64,000 nucleotides of DNA from [Ruminococcus] lactaris ATCC 29176 (lineage in GTDB: Bacteria; Bacillota; Clostridia; Lachnospirales; Lachnospiraceae), in the NCBI RefSeq assembly GCF_025152405.1, contig NZ_CP102292.1:2666001-2730000 (forward strand), given 5' to 3'. The position numbers were made by a program, and so were the translations under genes. The notes under the pieces were generated by a model that was not told the origin of the DNA, made no database searches, and was given only the letters and a program-made list of their open reading frames with translations. Positions 49,178 to 58,769 of the stretch are shown here, in pieces. The number at the start of each line of letters is the position of its first letter. Position 1 is the stretch's first letter.

Positions 49178-50536
49178 CTAAGCAAATATGCTAATAACCA
49201 TCGCACAGATCAGACCTGTAAATCCTATGATTGTCTCCATCATTGTCCATGATTTTAAAGTCGTTTTTTCATCAATTTCAAGCAGTGAACTTACCAGCCA
49301 GAATCCTGAATCATTCACATGACTGAATGCAGTTGCCCCTCCGGTGATGGCACAAACCATCGCAGCCAGATAAAGAGGTGAAAGACCGGCAACTGCTGGC
49401 ATAGATGCCATAATTCCGGCTGCCATTGTCATCGCAACCACAGCAGCTCCTACAGATGCTCTGACCAAGGCTGCAATTAGAAATGCTACCAAAATTAATG
49501 GAAGACCACTTTTTTCAAGTGCTGGCCCGATGATATCACCCATTCCGCAATCCTGAAGTACCCAACGGATAATACCTCCACCTGTGATTACCAATAATAT
49601 CTGTCCGGTAGGGCGCAGAGAGCGATCCAAAATTTTCTTTAACTGCTCCCCATTATATCCCTGCTTTTTTCCAAGAAAATACATTGCACAAAGAACTGCT
49701 ATAATTAATGCTACAAAAGGAGTACCCACAAACTCAAGTACCGGACGGATTCCATTTAATGCCAAAATATACTCAGAAAGTGTACTAAACAGAATCAAAA
49801 CCAGTGGAACAAGAATAATGGCGATCACAGTTGAAAATTTCGGAAGATTTGCCTCCTCTTCTTCCCTTACCTCTGAAACTGCCGATGGAAGGCCGGTATG
49901 TATCTTATTTCCGATAACCTTTGACCACAGGATCCCTGCAAAGATCAAAGAAAGGATACCTGTTGGTACACCAACTGCAATCATAATTCCAAGATCTACC
50001 CCCAGCATATTTGCAACCAATACGGAACCGGCTGACGGCGGAATAAATGCAAATCCGGTCGCAAGTCCTGCCAAAAGAGGAATCACATAGTACAGTGTCG
50101 ATTTTCTTGTTTTTTTTGCCAGACCGAATGCCAGTGGGATAAGAATGACAACTCCTGCTTCAAAAAAAACTGTCGTTCCGACAACAAGTCCCGTGATTCC
50201 AAGTGCAATTCCGGCTTTCTTCTCTCCACATTTATTTACCAGTGTCTGAGCTACACACTGTGCACCTCCCGATACCTCTAATATTCCTCCAAATAAAGAT
50301 CCCAGACCGATTAATAATACAATTCCTTGAAGGGTCTCTCCAGCTCCTTTTTCTACTGTATTAACTAAAGTCGGAACCGGCATTCCAGCTCCGAGCCCGA
50401 TTACTAATGCAGAGATCAGCAGGGACAATACTGGATGAAATTTAAATTTAATAATTAACAGCAATAATAAGACAATCCCCGCTGCCGCCGCAACCAGCAG
50501 TCTTGTCGGATCTGCTGCAAATACTGCTTCTGTCAT
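49178..50536 (-). CDS. GntP family permease
   Basis: 452 aa from the ATG at 50536 (MTEAVFAADPTRLLVAAAAG), which follows AGGAGGAAAA; a longer frame to 50593 lacks a ribosome site. About 12 to 14 membrane helices. GGILEVSGGAQCVAQTLVNK and ITGGATAFSHVNDSGFWLVS are typical GntP/GntT segments. It takes up gluconate or a related sugar acid by proton symport. Operon with a mannitol-dehydrogenase-family enzyme and a PfkB kinase. Confidence 0.9.
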   Translation of the reverse strand: MTEAVFAADPTRLLVAAAAGIVLLLLLIIKFKFHPVLSLLISALVIGLGAGMPVPTLVNTVEKGAGETLQGIVLLIGLGSLFGGILEVSGGAQCVAQTLVNKCGEKKAGIALGITGLVVGTTVFFEAGVVILIPLAFGLAKKTRKSTLYYVIPLLAGLATGFAFIPPSAGSVLVANMLGVDLGIMIAVGVPTGILSLIFAGILWSKVIGNKIHTGLPSAVSEVREEEEANLPKFSTVIAIILVPLVLILFSTLSEYILALNGIRPVLEFVGTPFVALIIAVLCAMYFLGKKQGYNGEQLKKILDRSLRPTGQILLVITGGGIIRWVLQDCGMGDIIGPALEKSGLPLILVAFLIAALVRASVGAAVVAMTMAAGIMASMPAVAGLSPLYLAAMVCAITGGATAFSHVNDSGFWLVSSLLEIDEKTTLKSWTMMETIIGFTGLICAMVISIFA

Positions 50537-50609
50537 TTTTATTTTCCTCCTGCCCGGAATGCTGGTATTTCGAGTATTCCGGCTTACCAGCATCCCGCTA
50601 TCCTCTTAA

Positions 50610-52226
50610 TTAGCAAACGTACTTATGGATCGTTGTTTTTACAGCTCCTGATCCCGCAATCATCTCACGGAACATTTCTTCAATTTTCTCACCAATTCCA
50701 TCCTTATAAAGATCTGTAAAGAAAATACGCTCATTGGATAAGATTGGTTTTAACTGATCTGTAAATGTTTCCGGTTTTCCTACAACAATATCACCAAGCT
50801 GCTCCTGAAGTTCCTCATTCATTGGATCTGGAGCAAGTTCATATTTCTTTCCTTCATCATCTACCGCCAGCATATATCTAAGCCATCCTGCAATTCCGAG
50901 TGGGATGGCAGTAAGCTTTGACGCATCTCCATATTTTGCAACATATGCTTTTACTGTCTCTCCAAAACGGATACCAACCATCTGTGATACATCAACTGCA
51001 AGACGAAGGTTTGTATCTCCAAGATACTCATTCGGGAAACGATCATGAAACAACTCATCTACAAATTCCTGCGGTGAAAGGATTCCAGGATCTGCAACTA
51101 CCGGAAGGCCTTCATCATAAGCAACCATACGAGCCATCTTCATCATATCTTCATTTGTATTGAGCATATGTGCGAACAGATCATATCCAAGCACAACGCC
51201 CAAAGGACCTGTTGCTGAGTGAACCGGATTGAGACATACTGTTACTTTCATTCTCTCTGAAAGATTAACGGTATTTCTGTCTGCCAAATAAACTCCAAAT
51301 CCCTTTTCCAAAGCCGGACGGCCATTCGGGAAACTGTCTTCAATTACAAGATACTGTGGTTTCTCTGCATTAACAAACGGTGCAATATAAGTCTGCTTGC
51401 TTGTGATCACCGGCTGCATGTCCTCTACTCCAAGTGCTTCCAGGTCAGCTGCAATCTGCTCACTCGGTCGTGGAGTAATCTTGTCGATCATTGTCCACGG
51501 GAATGCTATAACATTCTCATCGCTGATATAATCAATAAAATCTGTATCTACAAAACCAGCCTTTCTCCATTCTTCTGCCATCATCAGTACAGACTCCCGA
51601 AGCTTTGCACCATTCTGCGAACAGTTATCCATCGATACCAGTGCCAGTGGGTATTTTCCTGCTTTATATCTTTCAAGAAGCATCGCTACAAGCACTGCCA
51701 TCGCTCCTGTTACCTGCTCTGGTCCGTTCTTGATGTCGTTCTCTACAAACGGGAACCAGCTTCCGTCTGCTTTCTGAAGTGCATATCCTTTTTCTGTAAT
51801 TGTAAAGGAAACTAACTGCAAGGATTTACTTGCAAAAATCTTTTTTAACCGGTTCCACTGCTTTGGATCTGCTGACTGTGCCTTTACAGCCTCTGCCAGT
51901 GAACCAAGAACTTTATACTCGCGTGTTCCGTCTCCATGAAGGATCACACTAAGTCCCAAATTATCATATGGATCGTAAATCTTATCAACTACATCATAGT
52001 CAAAGGTCTCTACACATGTGATTGCTCTGTCAAGAACCCCTTCTTCCAAAAGACCATCTGCAATGCCACCAATAAAAATACGGAAAATATTTCCTATTCC
52101 AAAATGTACCCACTTTGGTTCTTCTTTTGCTTTTTGTGAAACCTTTTCCACATCATATCCCGGAAGTGTAATTCCCGCTTTATTCCATAATTCACAATCC
52201 TTAATTCCTTCCAATGTTAACTTCAT
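50610..52226 (-). CDS. Mannitol dehydrogenase family protein (fructuronate reductase-like)
   Basis: 538 aa. N-terminal Rossmann part with WVHFGIGNIFRIFIGGIADG; C-terminal catalytic helix region with Lys in KVTVCLNPVHSATGPLG (the K-x5-N-x2-H active site). Length and the operon with a GntP permease favour D-fructuronate (or a related hexuronate) reduction by NADH; mannitol or arabinitol oxidation to a ketose is the alternative. First gene of the operon, divergent from the ROK regulator. Confidence 0.85.
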   Translation of the reverse strand: MKLTLEGIKDCELWNKAGITLPGYDVEKVSQKAKEEPKWVHFGIGNIFRIFIGGIADGLLEEGVLDRAITCVETFDYDVVDKIYDPYDNLGLSVILHGDGTREYKVLGSLAEAVKAQSADPKQWNRLKKIFASKSLQLVSFTITEKGYALQKADGSWFPFVENDIKNGPEQVTGAMAVLVAMLLERYKAGKYPLALVSMDNCSQNGAKLRESVLMMAEEWRKAGFVDTDFIDYISDENVIAFPWTMIDKITPRPSEQIAADLEALGVEDMQPVITSKQTYIAPFVNAEKPQYLVIEDSFPNGRPALEKGFGVYLADRNTVNLSERMKVTVCLNPVHSATGPLGVVLGYDLFAHMLNTNEDMMKMARMVAYDEGLPVVADPGILSPQEFVDELFHDRFPNEYLGDTNLRLAVDVSQMVGIRFGETVKAYVAKYGDASKLTAIPLGIAGWLRYMLAVDDEGKKYELAPDPMNEELQEQLGDIVVGKPETFTDQLKPILSNERIFFTDLYKDGIGEKIEEMFREMIAGSGAVKTTIHKYVC

Positions 52227-52265
52227 TTCTTTTCCTCCTTGTTCTACTTTTTAATTATGCTTTTG

Positions 52266-52292
52266 ACTTACATTTATCTCTAAGTTGTAAGT
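52266..52292. promoter_or_regulatory. Palindrome between sugar operon and ROK gene
   Basis: ACTTACA (52266-52272) and TGTAAGT (52286-52292), exact complements with 13-nt spacing, 40 nt before the sugar-operon start. A possible ROK operator. The rest of 52293-52440 is AT-rich and holds the promoters of both directions. Confidence 0.4.
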
Positions 52293-52465
52293 TAAGTATA
52301 TATCTGTTGATACCAATTTTCTATTGACAAAAAATACAATTTTATTTTATTATTTTTGTCTATTTTAAACAAACAATGATCCGGATTCTTGTTTTACAAA
52401 TCTATCTATATTAAAATAAGCTTAAATCTTATGCGTATGATTCATCCATAAGTGAAGGAGGAAAA

Positions 52466-53605
52466 ATGAAAGAAAAAGGGATGACCACGATTAATTTAAA
52501 AAAATTTAACCGTAATAAAGTTTACCAATATATTTATCAGCAAAAAGAAACTTCCAAGCTGCAGATTGTCCGGGATCTGCAAATGGGACTTTCTACTGTC
52601 AGTCAGAATTTGAATGAATTAGAACAGGATGGCCTGATCTGCCGAAACGGATATTTTGAATCTACCGGGGGACGAAAGGCCCAGATTATAAGAATTGTTG
52701 AAGATTTCCGCATATCACTTGGACTTGGAATTTTGAAAGATATGTTTCATATTGTAGCAGTAAATTTATATGGCGAAGTCATGGCGACAGAAACCATTGA
52801 ACTTCCTTATGTGAATAGTGATACTTATTATACATCACTCGCAGAAAATGTAGAGACATTTATTCTGAATCGTCAATATGAACCCGAAAAAATTGAAGGT
52901 ATCTCCATCGCTACCCAGGGAATTATTTCCCCGGATGGAACAGCCGTAATCTATGGAGACATCATGGGGAACACGCAGATGAAGCTTTCTGATTTTTCTT
53001 CCAGACTGCCGTACTCCTGTCACCTGGAACATGATTCCAAATCAGCTGCAGATTTAGAGCTTTGGAATCATCCCCAGTTCGACAGTGCATTAATTTTTCT
53101 TCTGAATCCCAACCTTGGCGGTGCAATTATCACCAACCATAAGGTTCATCAGGGAAAACATATGCACAGTGGGCTTTTTGAGCATATTTGTATTGACCCG
53201 AATGGACCTGATTGTTACTGTGGTCATCGCGGATGTCTTGAGACTTACTGCTCAGCTAACGCTTTGAAAGCGGCTGCCGGGATGCCAATTAAAGACTTTT
53301 TCAAGATTCTGCACACTACGCAGACTCCTACGCTTCTTCGAATTTGGAGAGATTATTTGGATCACCTTGCTTTTGCAATCCGTAATCTGAACCTTGTGAT
53401 CGACAGTCCGGTAATCATAAGCGGATACCTTGCACCTTATTTTCGTAATGCCGATATGCAATATCTGTTAGAAAAAATTAATGAACAATCTCTTTTCCAT
53501 ATGGAAGAGGATCAGCTTCTGGTTGGTAATCACGGACAATACACTCCGGCAATTGGAGCTGCACTCTATTATCTGAAAGAATTTTTATCCCCTGTAATTT
53601 CATAA
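52466..53605 (+). CDS. ROK family transcriptional regulator
   Basis: 379 aa. Winged helix at ~15-70 (TSKLQIVRDLQMGLSTVSQN), then a sugar-kinase fold. The ROK zinc motif is visible in HICIDPNGPDCYCGHRGCLE (C-x-C-x4-C). The sugar-binding ExGH region is replaced by SGLFEHIC. AAGGAGG precedes the ATG. Divergent from the sugar operon, so it probably represses it until its sugar ligand is bound. Confidence 0.88.
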   Translation: MKEKGMTTINLKKFNRNKVYQYIYQQKETSKLQIVRDLQMGLSTVSQNLNELEQDGLICRNGYFESTGGRKAQIIRIVEDFRISLGLGILKDMFHIVAVNLYGEVMATETIELPYVNSDTYYTSLAENVETFILNRQYEPEKIEGISIATQGIISPDGTAVIYGDIMGNTQMKLSDFSSRLPYSCHLEHDSKSAADLELWNHPQFDSALIFLLNPNLGGAIITNHKVHQGKHMHSGLFEHICIDPNGPDCYCGHRGCLETYCSANALKAAAGMPIKDFFKILHTTQTPTLLRIWRDYLDHLAFAIRNLNLVIDSPVIISGYLAPYFRNADMQYLLEKINEQSLFHMEEDQLLVGNHGQYTPAIGAALYYLKEFLSPVIS

Positions 53606-53627
53606 AAGAAAAAGAAAATTATTTTAA

Positions 53628-53702
53628 GATACCAGGGTCAAAAGGTCTAAGCCCACATGAGCTTGCTCATAGGTGGGTGTCAGACCTTTTGACCCTGGTA
53701 TC
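53628..53702. repeat. REP-like palindrome copy 1; acts as shared terminator
   Basis: Perfect 21-bp outer arms beginning GATACCAGGGTCAAAAGGTC, and an inner hairpin CCCACATGAGC-TT-GCTCATAGGTGGG. It lies between the convergent ROK and DUF3881 genes and touches the stop codon of the latter. Copies at 54687 and 59740. Confidence 0.85.
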
Positions 53703-54577
53703 TAAAAATTAATATATCCCTGCAGCCAGATCACGCCCTTAAACCTTCTTCCGATCTCAGGTTGTCCCATGACCTCGTCAGCCGGCACACAAACGTCAAA
53801 TTGCAGTTCATTCACACTCAGCTTCATCTGATACAGTCGGACACCTGTAGCACCGTTTATACGCTCTCTGACGGCAAGTATCTCACCCATAATGGAATAA
53901 ATATCACATTCGGCCCCATAAGGCATAAAATAAGTATCTACGATTGTAAAAACATCTTCATTTTTCAACCTTTTTGACATTTTTGAATACATATCCATAT
54001 CATTCAGAGTCAGAGTCTCGATTGCCGTCTGATCTCCGTTCCGTGCTGCATTCATCAATTCCCGACGATTATCAGATGCCGCCTTTTCCCATTGTATCTG
54101 CTGTTCATTTTTTACGACCGGAAGTAAAATCATTCCCGATAATGCCAGCCCTGAGAATGTAACAGAAGTCTGCACTCCTTCCACAAATCCGGCTTTTCTT
54201 TCCCTCATGTATTCAATTCCGTTTTGAATTGTGAAGATCAGGCTGATACCTACTTTTGCATCTTCGCATAAGCCAACATACTGTTCTTTTTCAATCTTAC
54301 GTTCTACTGTAATATCAGCATAGGTGGTAATACCACTTCCTGTGAAATATGGAAAATAGTACGCTCTTTCAAACTTCTCATCTTCCGTCAGTTCCCCACA
54401 GACTGAGATACCGATTCCCTGTCCGTATTCTTTTTGAAATTCGCAGAAATCCTCCCCCTGCCTGTAAGATACTACTGTCTGATGCGTAAAATTTTCTTCT
54501 GTTTCAGATAATAATTTTTTTAAATCTTTTCTTGTATGAATATTATTAAATCCTATCGCTTTTAAATATTGATGCAT
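53702..54577 (-). CDS. DUF3881 family protein
   Basis: 291 aa. MHQYLKAIGFNNIHTRKDLK at the start and FYFPYFTGSG/ERKIEKEQYVGLCEDAKVGI-like segments match DUF3881, a soluble protein family I know only from Lachnospiraceae relatives. Function unknown. Convergent with the ROK gene, and with a DnaA-box-like TTATCCACA (54601-54609) about 24 nt upstream of its start. Confidence 0.75.
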   Translation of the reverse strand: MHQYLKAIGFNNIHTRKDLKKLLSETEENFTHQTVVSYRQGEDFCEFQKEYGQGIGISVCGELTEDEKFERAYYFPYFTGSGITTYADITVERKIEKEQYVGLCEDAKVGISLIFTIQNGIEYMRERKAGFVEGVQTSVTFSGLALSGMILLPVVKNEQQIQWEKAASDNRRELMNAARNGDQTAIETLTLNDMDMYSKMSKRLKNEDVFTIVDTYFMPYGAECDIYSIMGEILAVRERINGATGVRLYQMKLSVNELQFDVCVPADEVMGQPEIGRRFKGVIWLQGYINF

Positions 54578-54686
54578 TGTCTATTTCTTTCTTTTCTGGA
54601 TTATCCACACGGTTTCATTTATAAACGTGAATAATTCACAGCAAATCCCGGTTTACTGTGAATTATTCTCCTATTGTAATTTTTAT

Positions 54687-54747
54687 GATGCCAGGGTCAA
54701 AAGGTCTAAGCCCACATGAGCTTGCTCATAGGTGGGTGAAAGACCTT
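54687..54747. repeat. REP-like palindrome copy 2, truncated
   Basis: Same as copy 1 through the inner hairpin, but the second outer arm stops after AGACCTT and gives way to the candidate small RNA sequence. Confidence 0.75.
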
Positions 54748-54749
54748 AG

Positions 54750-54894
54750 GCCCCGCCCCGATATGAGCATAAAAGTGGGATGATAATCCCACGATATGCG
54801 AATATTGGGTAGGATTGTGGGAGTGCGTAGCACGGAGCAATCCGTAGGCATCAAAGTCGGGGGCTTTTGCCCCCGACTTCATTTTTATTCTTTT
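54750..54894 (+). ncRNA. Candidate small structured RNA
   Basis: A gene-free stretch with three ordered elements on the plus strand: hairpin GTGGGAT-GATA-ATCCCAC (54775-54792); a two-part hairpin GGATTG...GTGC-GTA-GCAC...CAATCC (54812-54843); and a strong intrinsic terminator (54854-54894). No plus-strand gene precedes the terminator, so it must end something non-coding. No clear promoter was found; it could instead be a dispersed repeat. Confidence 0.45.
54854..54894 (+). terminator. Strong intrinsic terminator of the candidate RNA
   Basis: AAGTCGGGGGC-TTTT-GCCCCCGACTT, perfect 11-bp stem, then CATTTTTATTCTTTT. T tract on the plus strand only. Confidence 0.75.
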
Positions 54895-54952
54895 ATAAAA
54901 GTTCTCTGATTATTTTATCGTACCCTATACTTCAGTACTTTAATAATCGTAA

Positions 54953-56239
54953 TTATTTCTTTGGTGTAATTTCTTTATTCCCACCCATATATGGCTGAAG
55001 AACCTCAGGAATCTTTACAGATCCGTCTGCCTGAAGGTTATTCTCAAGGAATGCGATCAACATTCTCGGTGGAGCAACAACTGTATTATTCAATGTATGT
55101 GCAAAGTAGCTGCCTTTTTCACCTTTAATACGGATACCAAGTCTTCTTGCCTGAGCGTCTCCAAGGTTGGAGCAACTTCCTACCTCGAAATATTTTTTCT
55201 GTCTTGGTGACCATGCCTCTACATCTACTGATTTTACTTTCAGATCAGCCAGGTCTCCTGAACAACATTCCAGAGTACGAACCGGAATATCCATGGAACG
55301 GAAAAGATCTACTGTATTTTTCCACAGCTTGTCATACCACTCTTTACTGTCTTCTGGCTCGCAGACAACAATCATTTCCTGCTTCTCAAACTGATGGATT
55401 CTGTATACCCCACGTTCCTCAATTCCATGAGCACCTTTTTCTTTTCTGAAGCATGGAGAATAGCTTGTCAGAGTCTGTGGCAGCTCTGTCTTATCTAAGG
55501 TTGTACCAATAAATTTACCGATCATAGAATGCTCACTTGTACCGATAAGATAAAGGTCTTCACCTTCGATCTTATACATCATTGCGTCCATTTCAGCAAA
55601 GCTCATAACGCCTGTTACAACATTGCTTCTGATCATAAACGGCGGAACACAATAAGTAAATCCTCTGTTGATCATGAAATCTCTTGCATAAGCGATTACT
55701 GCTGAATGCAGTCTTGCAATATCTCCCATCAGATAGTAGAATCCATTTCCTGCCACTCTTCTTGCAGCATCAAGGTCAATTCCGTTAAAAGATTCCATAA
55801 TCTCTGTATGATACGGGATTTCAAAATCAGGAACAACCGGCTCTCCAAATCTCTCTACCTCAACATTTTCACTATCATCTTTTCCGATCGGTACAGAAGG
55901 ATCAATAATATTTGGAATGATCATCATATTCTTTTTGATCTTTTCTTCTACCTCTTTTTCTTCTTCAGAAAGATCATTGATTCTTCCGTTACTCTCTGCT
56001 ACTTTCTTTTTCAGTGCTTCTGCTTCTTCAAGCTTCTTCTGAGCCATCATTGCACCAATCTCTTTGGAGGCTTTATTTTTCTCTGCACGAAGTGCCTCTA
56101 CTTCCTGCTTGATTTCTCTGTTTCTTTTATCCAGTTCGATCACTTCATCTACCAGAGGAAGTTTTTCATCCTGAAACTTATTCTTAATATTCTGTTTTAC
56201 AACATCCGGATTGCTTCTTAAAAATTTAATATCTAACAT
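54953..56239 (-). CDS. serS: Serine-tRNA ligase
   Basis: 428 aa, full length. Residues ~1-110 are the coiled-coil tRNA-binding arm; the class II catalytic domain follows, with motif 2 in SYSPCFRKEKGAHGIEERGVYRIHQF, serine/ATP site LIGTSEHSMIGKF and motif 3 NNTVVAPPRMLIAFLENN. It charges tRNA-Ser (and tRNA-Sec). Ribosome site AAGGAAAGAA before the ATG. Located near parAB, as usual in these clostridia. Confidence 0.97.
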   Translation of the reverse strand: MLDIKFLRSNPDVVKQNIKNKFQDEKLPLVDEVIELDKRNREIKQEVEALRAEKNKASKEIGAMMAQKKLEEAEALKKKVAESNGRINDLSEEEKEVEEKIKKNMMIIPNIIDPSVPIGKDDSENVEVERFGEPVVPDFEIPYHTEIMESFNGIDLDAARRVAGNGFYYLMGDIARLHSAVIAYARDFMINRGFTYCVPPFMIRSNVVTGVMSFAEMDAMMYKIEGEDLYLIGTSEHSMIGKFIGTTLDKTELPQTLTSYSPCFRKEKGAHGIEERGVYRIHQFEKQEMIVVCEPEDSKEWYDKLWKNTVDLFRSMDIPVRTLECCSGDLADLKVKSVDVEAWSPRQKKYFEVGSCSNLGDAQARRLGIRIKGEKGSYFAHTLNNTVVAPPRMLIAFLENNLQADGSVKIPEVLQPYMGGNKEITPKK

Positions 56240-56264
56240 AATTCTTTCCTTCCATTCCCTTTAC

Positions 56265-56792
56265 TTAATTTTTAGAACTTTTTATATCATATTCTTCCTG
56301 ATAGATTGCTTTTTCCAAACAATCTCTTTCTTCCTCAGAAAGCTCAATATAACTTTCACCTTTTATCACTTCTTTGATATAAGTATAACATCCTTCTCTG
56401 CTATGCATTGCATTAAGAATCCATCCTGTATTATTTTCATCCAACATAGTCAATGCAAAACTGAGATCTCCTCCCATCTCATGAAATGCGTCATACTTTA
56501 CAATACCAACTTTCTGATAATGTCCTTCCATCTTTTTATAGATTTTATCAATTTCTTCTCGATTTTCTTCTGCAAGCTTTTCAATTTTTTTCAGCTTTTC
56601 AAACCGGCGAAAGATTGATTTTTCCAGACTCTTTCCATTTTTCCCCTTCATAAATACATTATAGCTGTTCTGTAAGCGATTATATTTATCATAAACCAGA
56701 CATAGTAATACGATAATTGCCACTTGCAGCACAAATAGAATAACAAACAGGTAGAACGGATCTATCCCGAGACTCCCTAGTATTCCGCCCAT
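56265..56792 (-). CDS. DUF4446 family protein
   Basis: 175 aa: one membrane helix (about 12-35), a coiled coil (~40-100), then a conserved globular part VGIVKYDAFHEMGGDLSFAL and LNAMHSREGCYTYIKEVIKG. DUF4446 genes follow parB near the origin in many clostridia. It starts 22 nt after parB and so is probably cotranscribed. Function unknown, possibly linked to the membrane and chromosome segregation. Confidence 0.85.
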   Translation of the reverse strand: MGGILGSLGIDPFYLFVILFVLQVAIIVLLCLVYDKYNRLQNSYNVFMKGKNGKSLEKSIFRRFEKLKKIEKLAEENREEIDKIYKKMEGHYQKVGIVKYDAFHEMGGDLSFALTMLDENNTGWILNAMHSREGCYTYIKEVIKGESYIELSEEERDCLEKAIYQEEYDIKSSKN

Positions 56793-56813
56793 TATTTATA
56801 CATCTCCTTTTAC

Positions 56814-57728
56814 TTATTCTCCCCTTGGTATTGTCATGAGCAGATCATAAATACGCTCAAGTTCTTCCTCTGAATAATATTCTATCTCGATTTTTCCTTT
56901 TCCATTCGCTTTTTGGTTCACACTAACTTTTGTTCCCATAATATTCTTTATCTGCTCTTCTATATTTTCATATATGAACGTATGTTCTGGCTTTTCTTTT
57001 TTAACTTCCTTTTTAGGATTCTTAAGTGCTTTTACCAACTTTTCAGTCTCTCTTACACTTAATTTTTCATCAAAAATCTTATTTGCCAGTATGAACTGCT
57101 GTTCTTCATCATCTATTGCAAGTAACGCTCTTGCATGTCCTGTACTGATCATATCATCTATGATCATTTGCTGGACTCTTGGACTCAGTTTCAGCAGACG
57201 CATCGAGTTAGTAACTGCTGTTCTGCTCTTTGATACCCGTTCTGCAACTTCATCCTGCTTTAACTGAAATTCCTGAAGAAGTCTTTTAAATGCCATAGCC
57301 TCTTCAATAGGGTTCAGGTTCTCTCTTTGAATATTTTCTATCAGAGAAATTTCAACAATTTCCTGGTCTGTATAGTCTTTTACAATAATCGGAACTTCTT
57401 TGATTCCTGCAAGTTTTGCAGCACGCCATCTTCTTTCCCCGGCAATAATTTCATAATAATTTTTCTTTTTTTGCACAAGAAGTGGCTGTAAAATACCGAA
57501 TTGCCTGATAGAATCTGCAAGTTCCATAAGTGCATCTTCATCAAAATCTTTTCTGGGCTGATCCCGGTTCGGTTCAACCTCATTGATCCTTACCATGATT
57601 TCTCCCGATTTTGGTGAATCATTCTCCTTTTCCTGCTTCTTTTCAACTTTTGAATCAGAAATGTCATTTTTTTTATTAGGTATAAGACTATCAAGTCCCT
57701 TACCTAATCCACTTTTCTTCCCCGGCAT
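56814..57728 (-). CDS. parB: Chromosome-partitioning protein ParB (Spo0J)
   Basis: 304 aa. N-terminal GLGKGLDSLIPNK, then the CTPase/ParB domain (PNRDQPRKDFDEDALMELAD, GERRWRAAKLAGIKEVPIIV, ENIQRENLNPIEEA), the parS-binding HTH (KQDEVAERVSKSRTAVTNSM) and a C-terminal dimer domain. It loads at parS as a CTP-dependent clamp and directs origin segregation with ParA. Starts 2 nt after the parA stop. Confidence 0.96.
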   Translation of the reverse strand: MPGKKSGLGKGLDSLIPNKKNDISDSKVEKKQEKENDSPKSGEIMVRINEVEPNRDQPRKDFDEDALMELADSIRQFGILQPLLVQKKKNYYEIIAGERRWRAAKLAGIKEVPIIVKDYTDQEIVEISLIENIQRENLNPIEEAMAFKRLLQEFQLKQDEVAERVSKSRTAVTNSMRLLKLSPRVQQMIIDDMISTGHARALLAIDDEEQQFILANKIFDEKLSVRETEKLVKALKNPKKEVKKEKPEHTFIYENIEEQIKNIMGTKVSVNQKANGKGKIEIEYYSEEELERIYDLLMTIPRGE

Positions 57729-57730
57729 AT

Positions 57731-58498
57731 TTATTCTTCTCCTTTATTGATCACTTCTTCTGCTAATAACAGATAGCTCTCTGTTCCCTTTGATTTTGGG
57801 TCATAGAGATTGATTGGCATTCCATAACTTGGTGCCTCGGCTAATCTTACATTTCGCGGAATGATCGTCTTATAGATATTCTGATTCAAATTATCCTTTA
57901 CATTTTCAACAACCTGCAAAGATAAATTTGTTCTTGCATCATACATAGTAAATACAACACCCTCAATCTCCAGTTCTGGATTCAGGCGTTCCTGCACAAG
58001 TTCAATCGTATGAATAAGCTGGCTTAATCCCTCCAATGCGTAATACTCACATTGAATTGGAACAAGGACCGAATCAGATGTTGTCATTGCATTAATGGTC
58101 AACATACTAAGTGCCGGAGGACAATCAATAATGATAAAGTCATATTTTTCTTTTACTTTGTTGACTTCATCCCTGAGAATGTATTCTTTATTGTCCACAC
58201 CTATCAATTCAATCTCTGCGGCCGAAAGATCTATATTTGATGGAAGAACATCGAGATTTTCAATTACTTCTTCATATATACACTCTTCTATTCCTATATT
58301 TCCAATTATCAGATCGTATACTGTTTTCTCGACTTCATTTTTATCGACTCCAAGACCACTGGACATATTCCCCTGTGGATCCATATCAATTGCCAATACT
58401 TTTTTTCCAAGACTAGCTAATGATGCCGATAAGTTAATTGCCGTTGTCGTCTTCCCTACACCGCCTTTTTGATTAGCGATTGCTATAATTCTTCCCAT
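57731..58498 (-). CDS. parA: Chromosome-partitioning ATPase ParA (Soj)
   Basis: 255 aa from the ATG at 58498 (MGRIIAIANQKGGVGKTTTA), preceded by AAAGGAG; an in-frame ATG at 58567 is less likely. Deviant Walker A KGGVGKTT, switch DMDPQGNMSSGLG, Walker B FIIIDCPPALSMLT. The N-terminus is short as in chromosomal Soj (no HTH). Works with ParB and the two parS sites just upstream. Confidence 0.96.
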   Translation of the reverse strand: MGRIIAIANQKGGVGKTTTAINLSASLASLGKKVLAIDMDPQGNMSSGLGVDKNEVEKTVYDLIIGNIGIEECIYEEVIENLDVLPSNIDLSAAEIELIGVDNKEYILRDEVNKVKEKYDFIIIDCPPALSMLTINAMTTSDSVLVPIQCEYYALEGLSQLIHTIELVQERLNPELEIEGVVFTMYDARTNLSLQVVENVKDNLNQNIYKTIIPRNVRLAEAPSYGMPINLYDPKSKGTESYLLLAEEVINKGEE

Positions 58499-58586
58499 CT
58501 TCGTACTCCTTTCTTTCGGACACTTCATTATTATATCATCTTTCTTTTCATTATTCCATAACATCATCTATTAAAAATCAAAAAAA

Positions 58587-58602
58587 TGTTTCACGTGAAA
58601 CA
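58587..58602. promoter_or_regulatory. parS site 1
   Basis: TGTTTCACGTGAAACA, the consensus 16-bp parS, 89 nt upstream of the parA start. ParB binding here nucleates the segregation complex. Confidence 0.95.
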
Positions 58603-58634
58603 TTCTTTATTAACTTTTTATGATTTACGACTAA

Positions 58635-58650
58635 CGTTTCACGTGAAACA
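58635..58650. promoter_or_regulatory. parS site 2
   Basis: CGTTTCACGTGAAACA, one base from the consensus, 48 nt from site 1. Both are followed by the same CATTCTTTAT, so they may be a local duplication. Confidence 0.93.
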
Positions 58651-58769
58651 TTCTTTATGTCTTTATTTGTTTTACAAAATGTAGTATAATTATGTCAGAT
58701 GATGCTCACCATTTTACAGGCAAAATTATCATTTTTGCATCATTAAATTTATAAAGGCAGGTGACTATT

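Noticed and set aside
53628-54747. Repeated palindromes as a possible CRISPR array
   Set aside because: Only three dispersed copies, each a long two-stem palindrome, with genes between them instead of regular spacers; no cas genes in the window.
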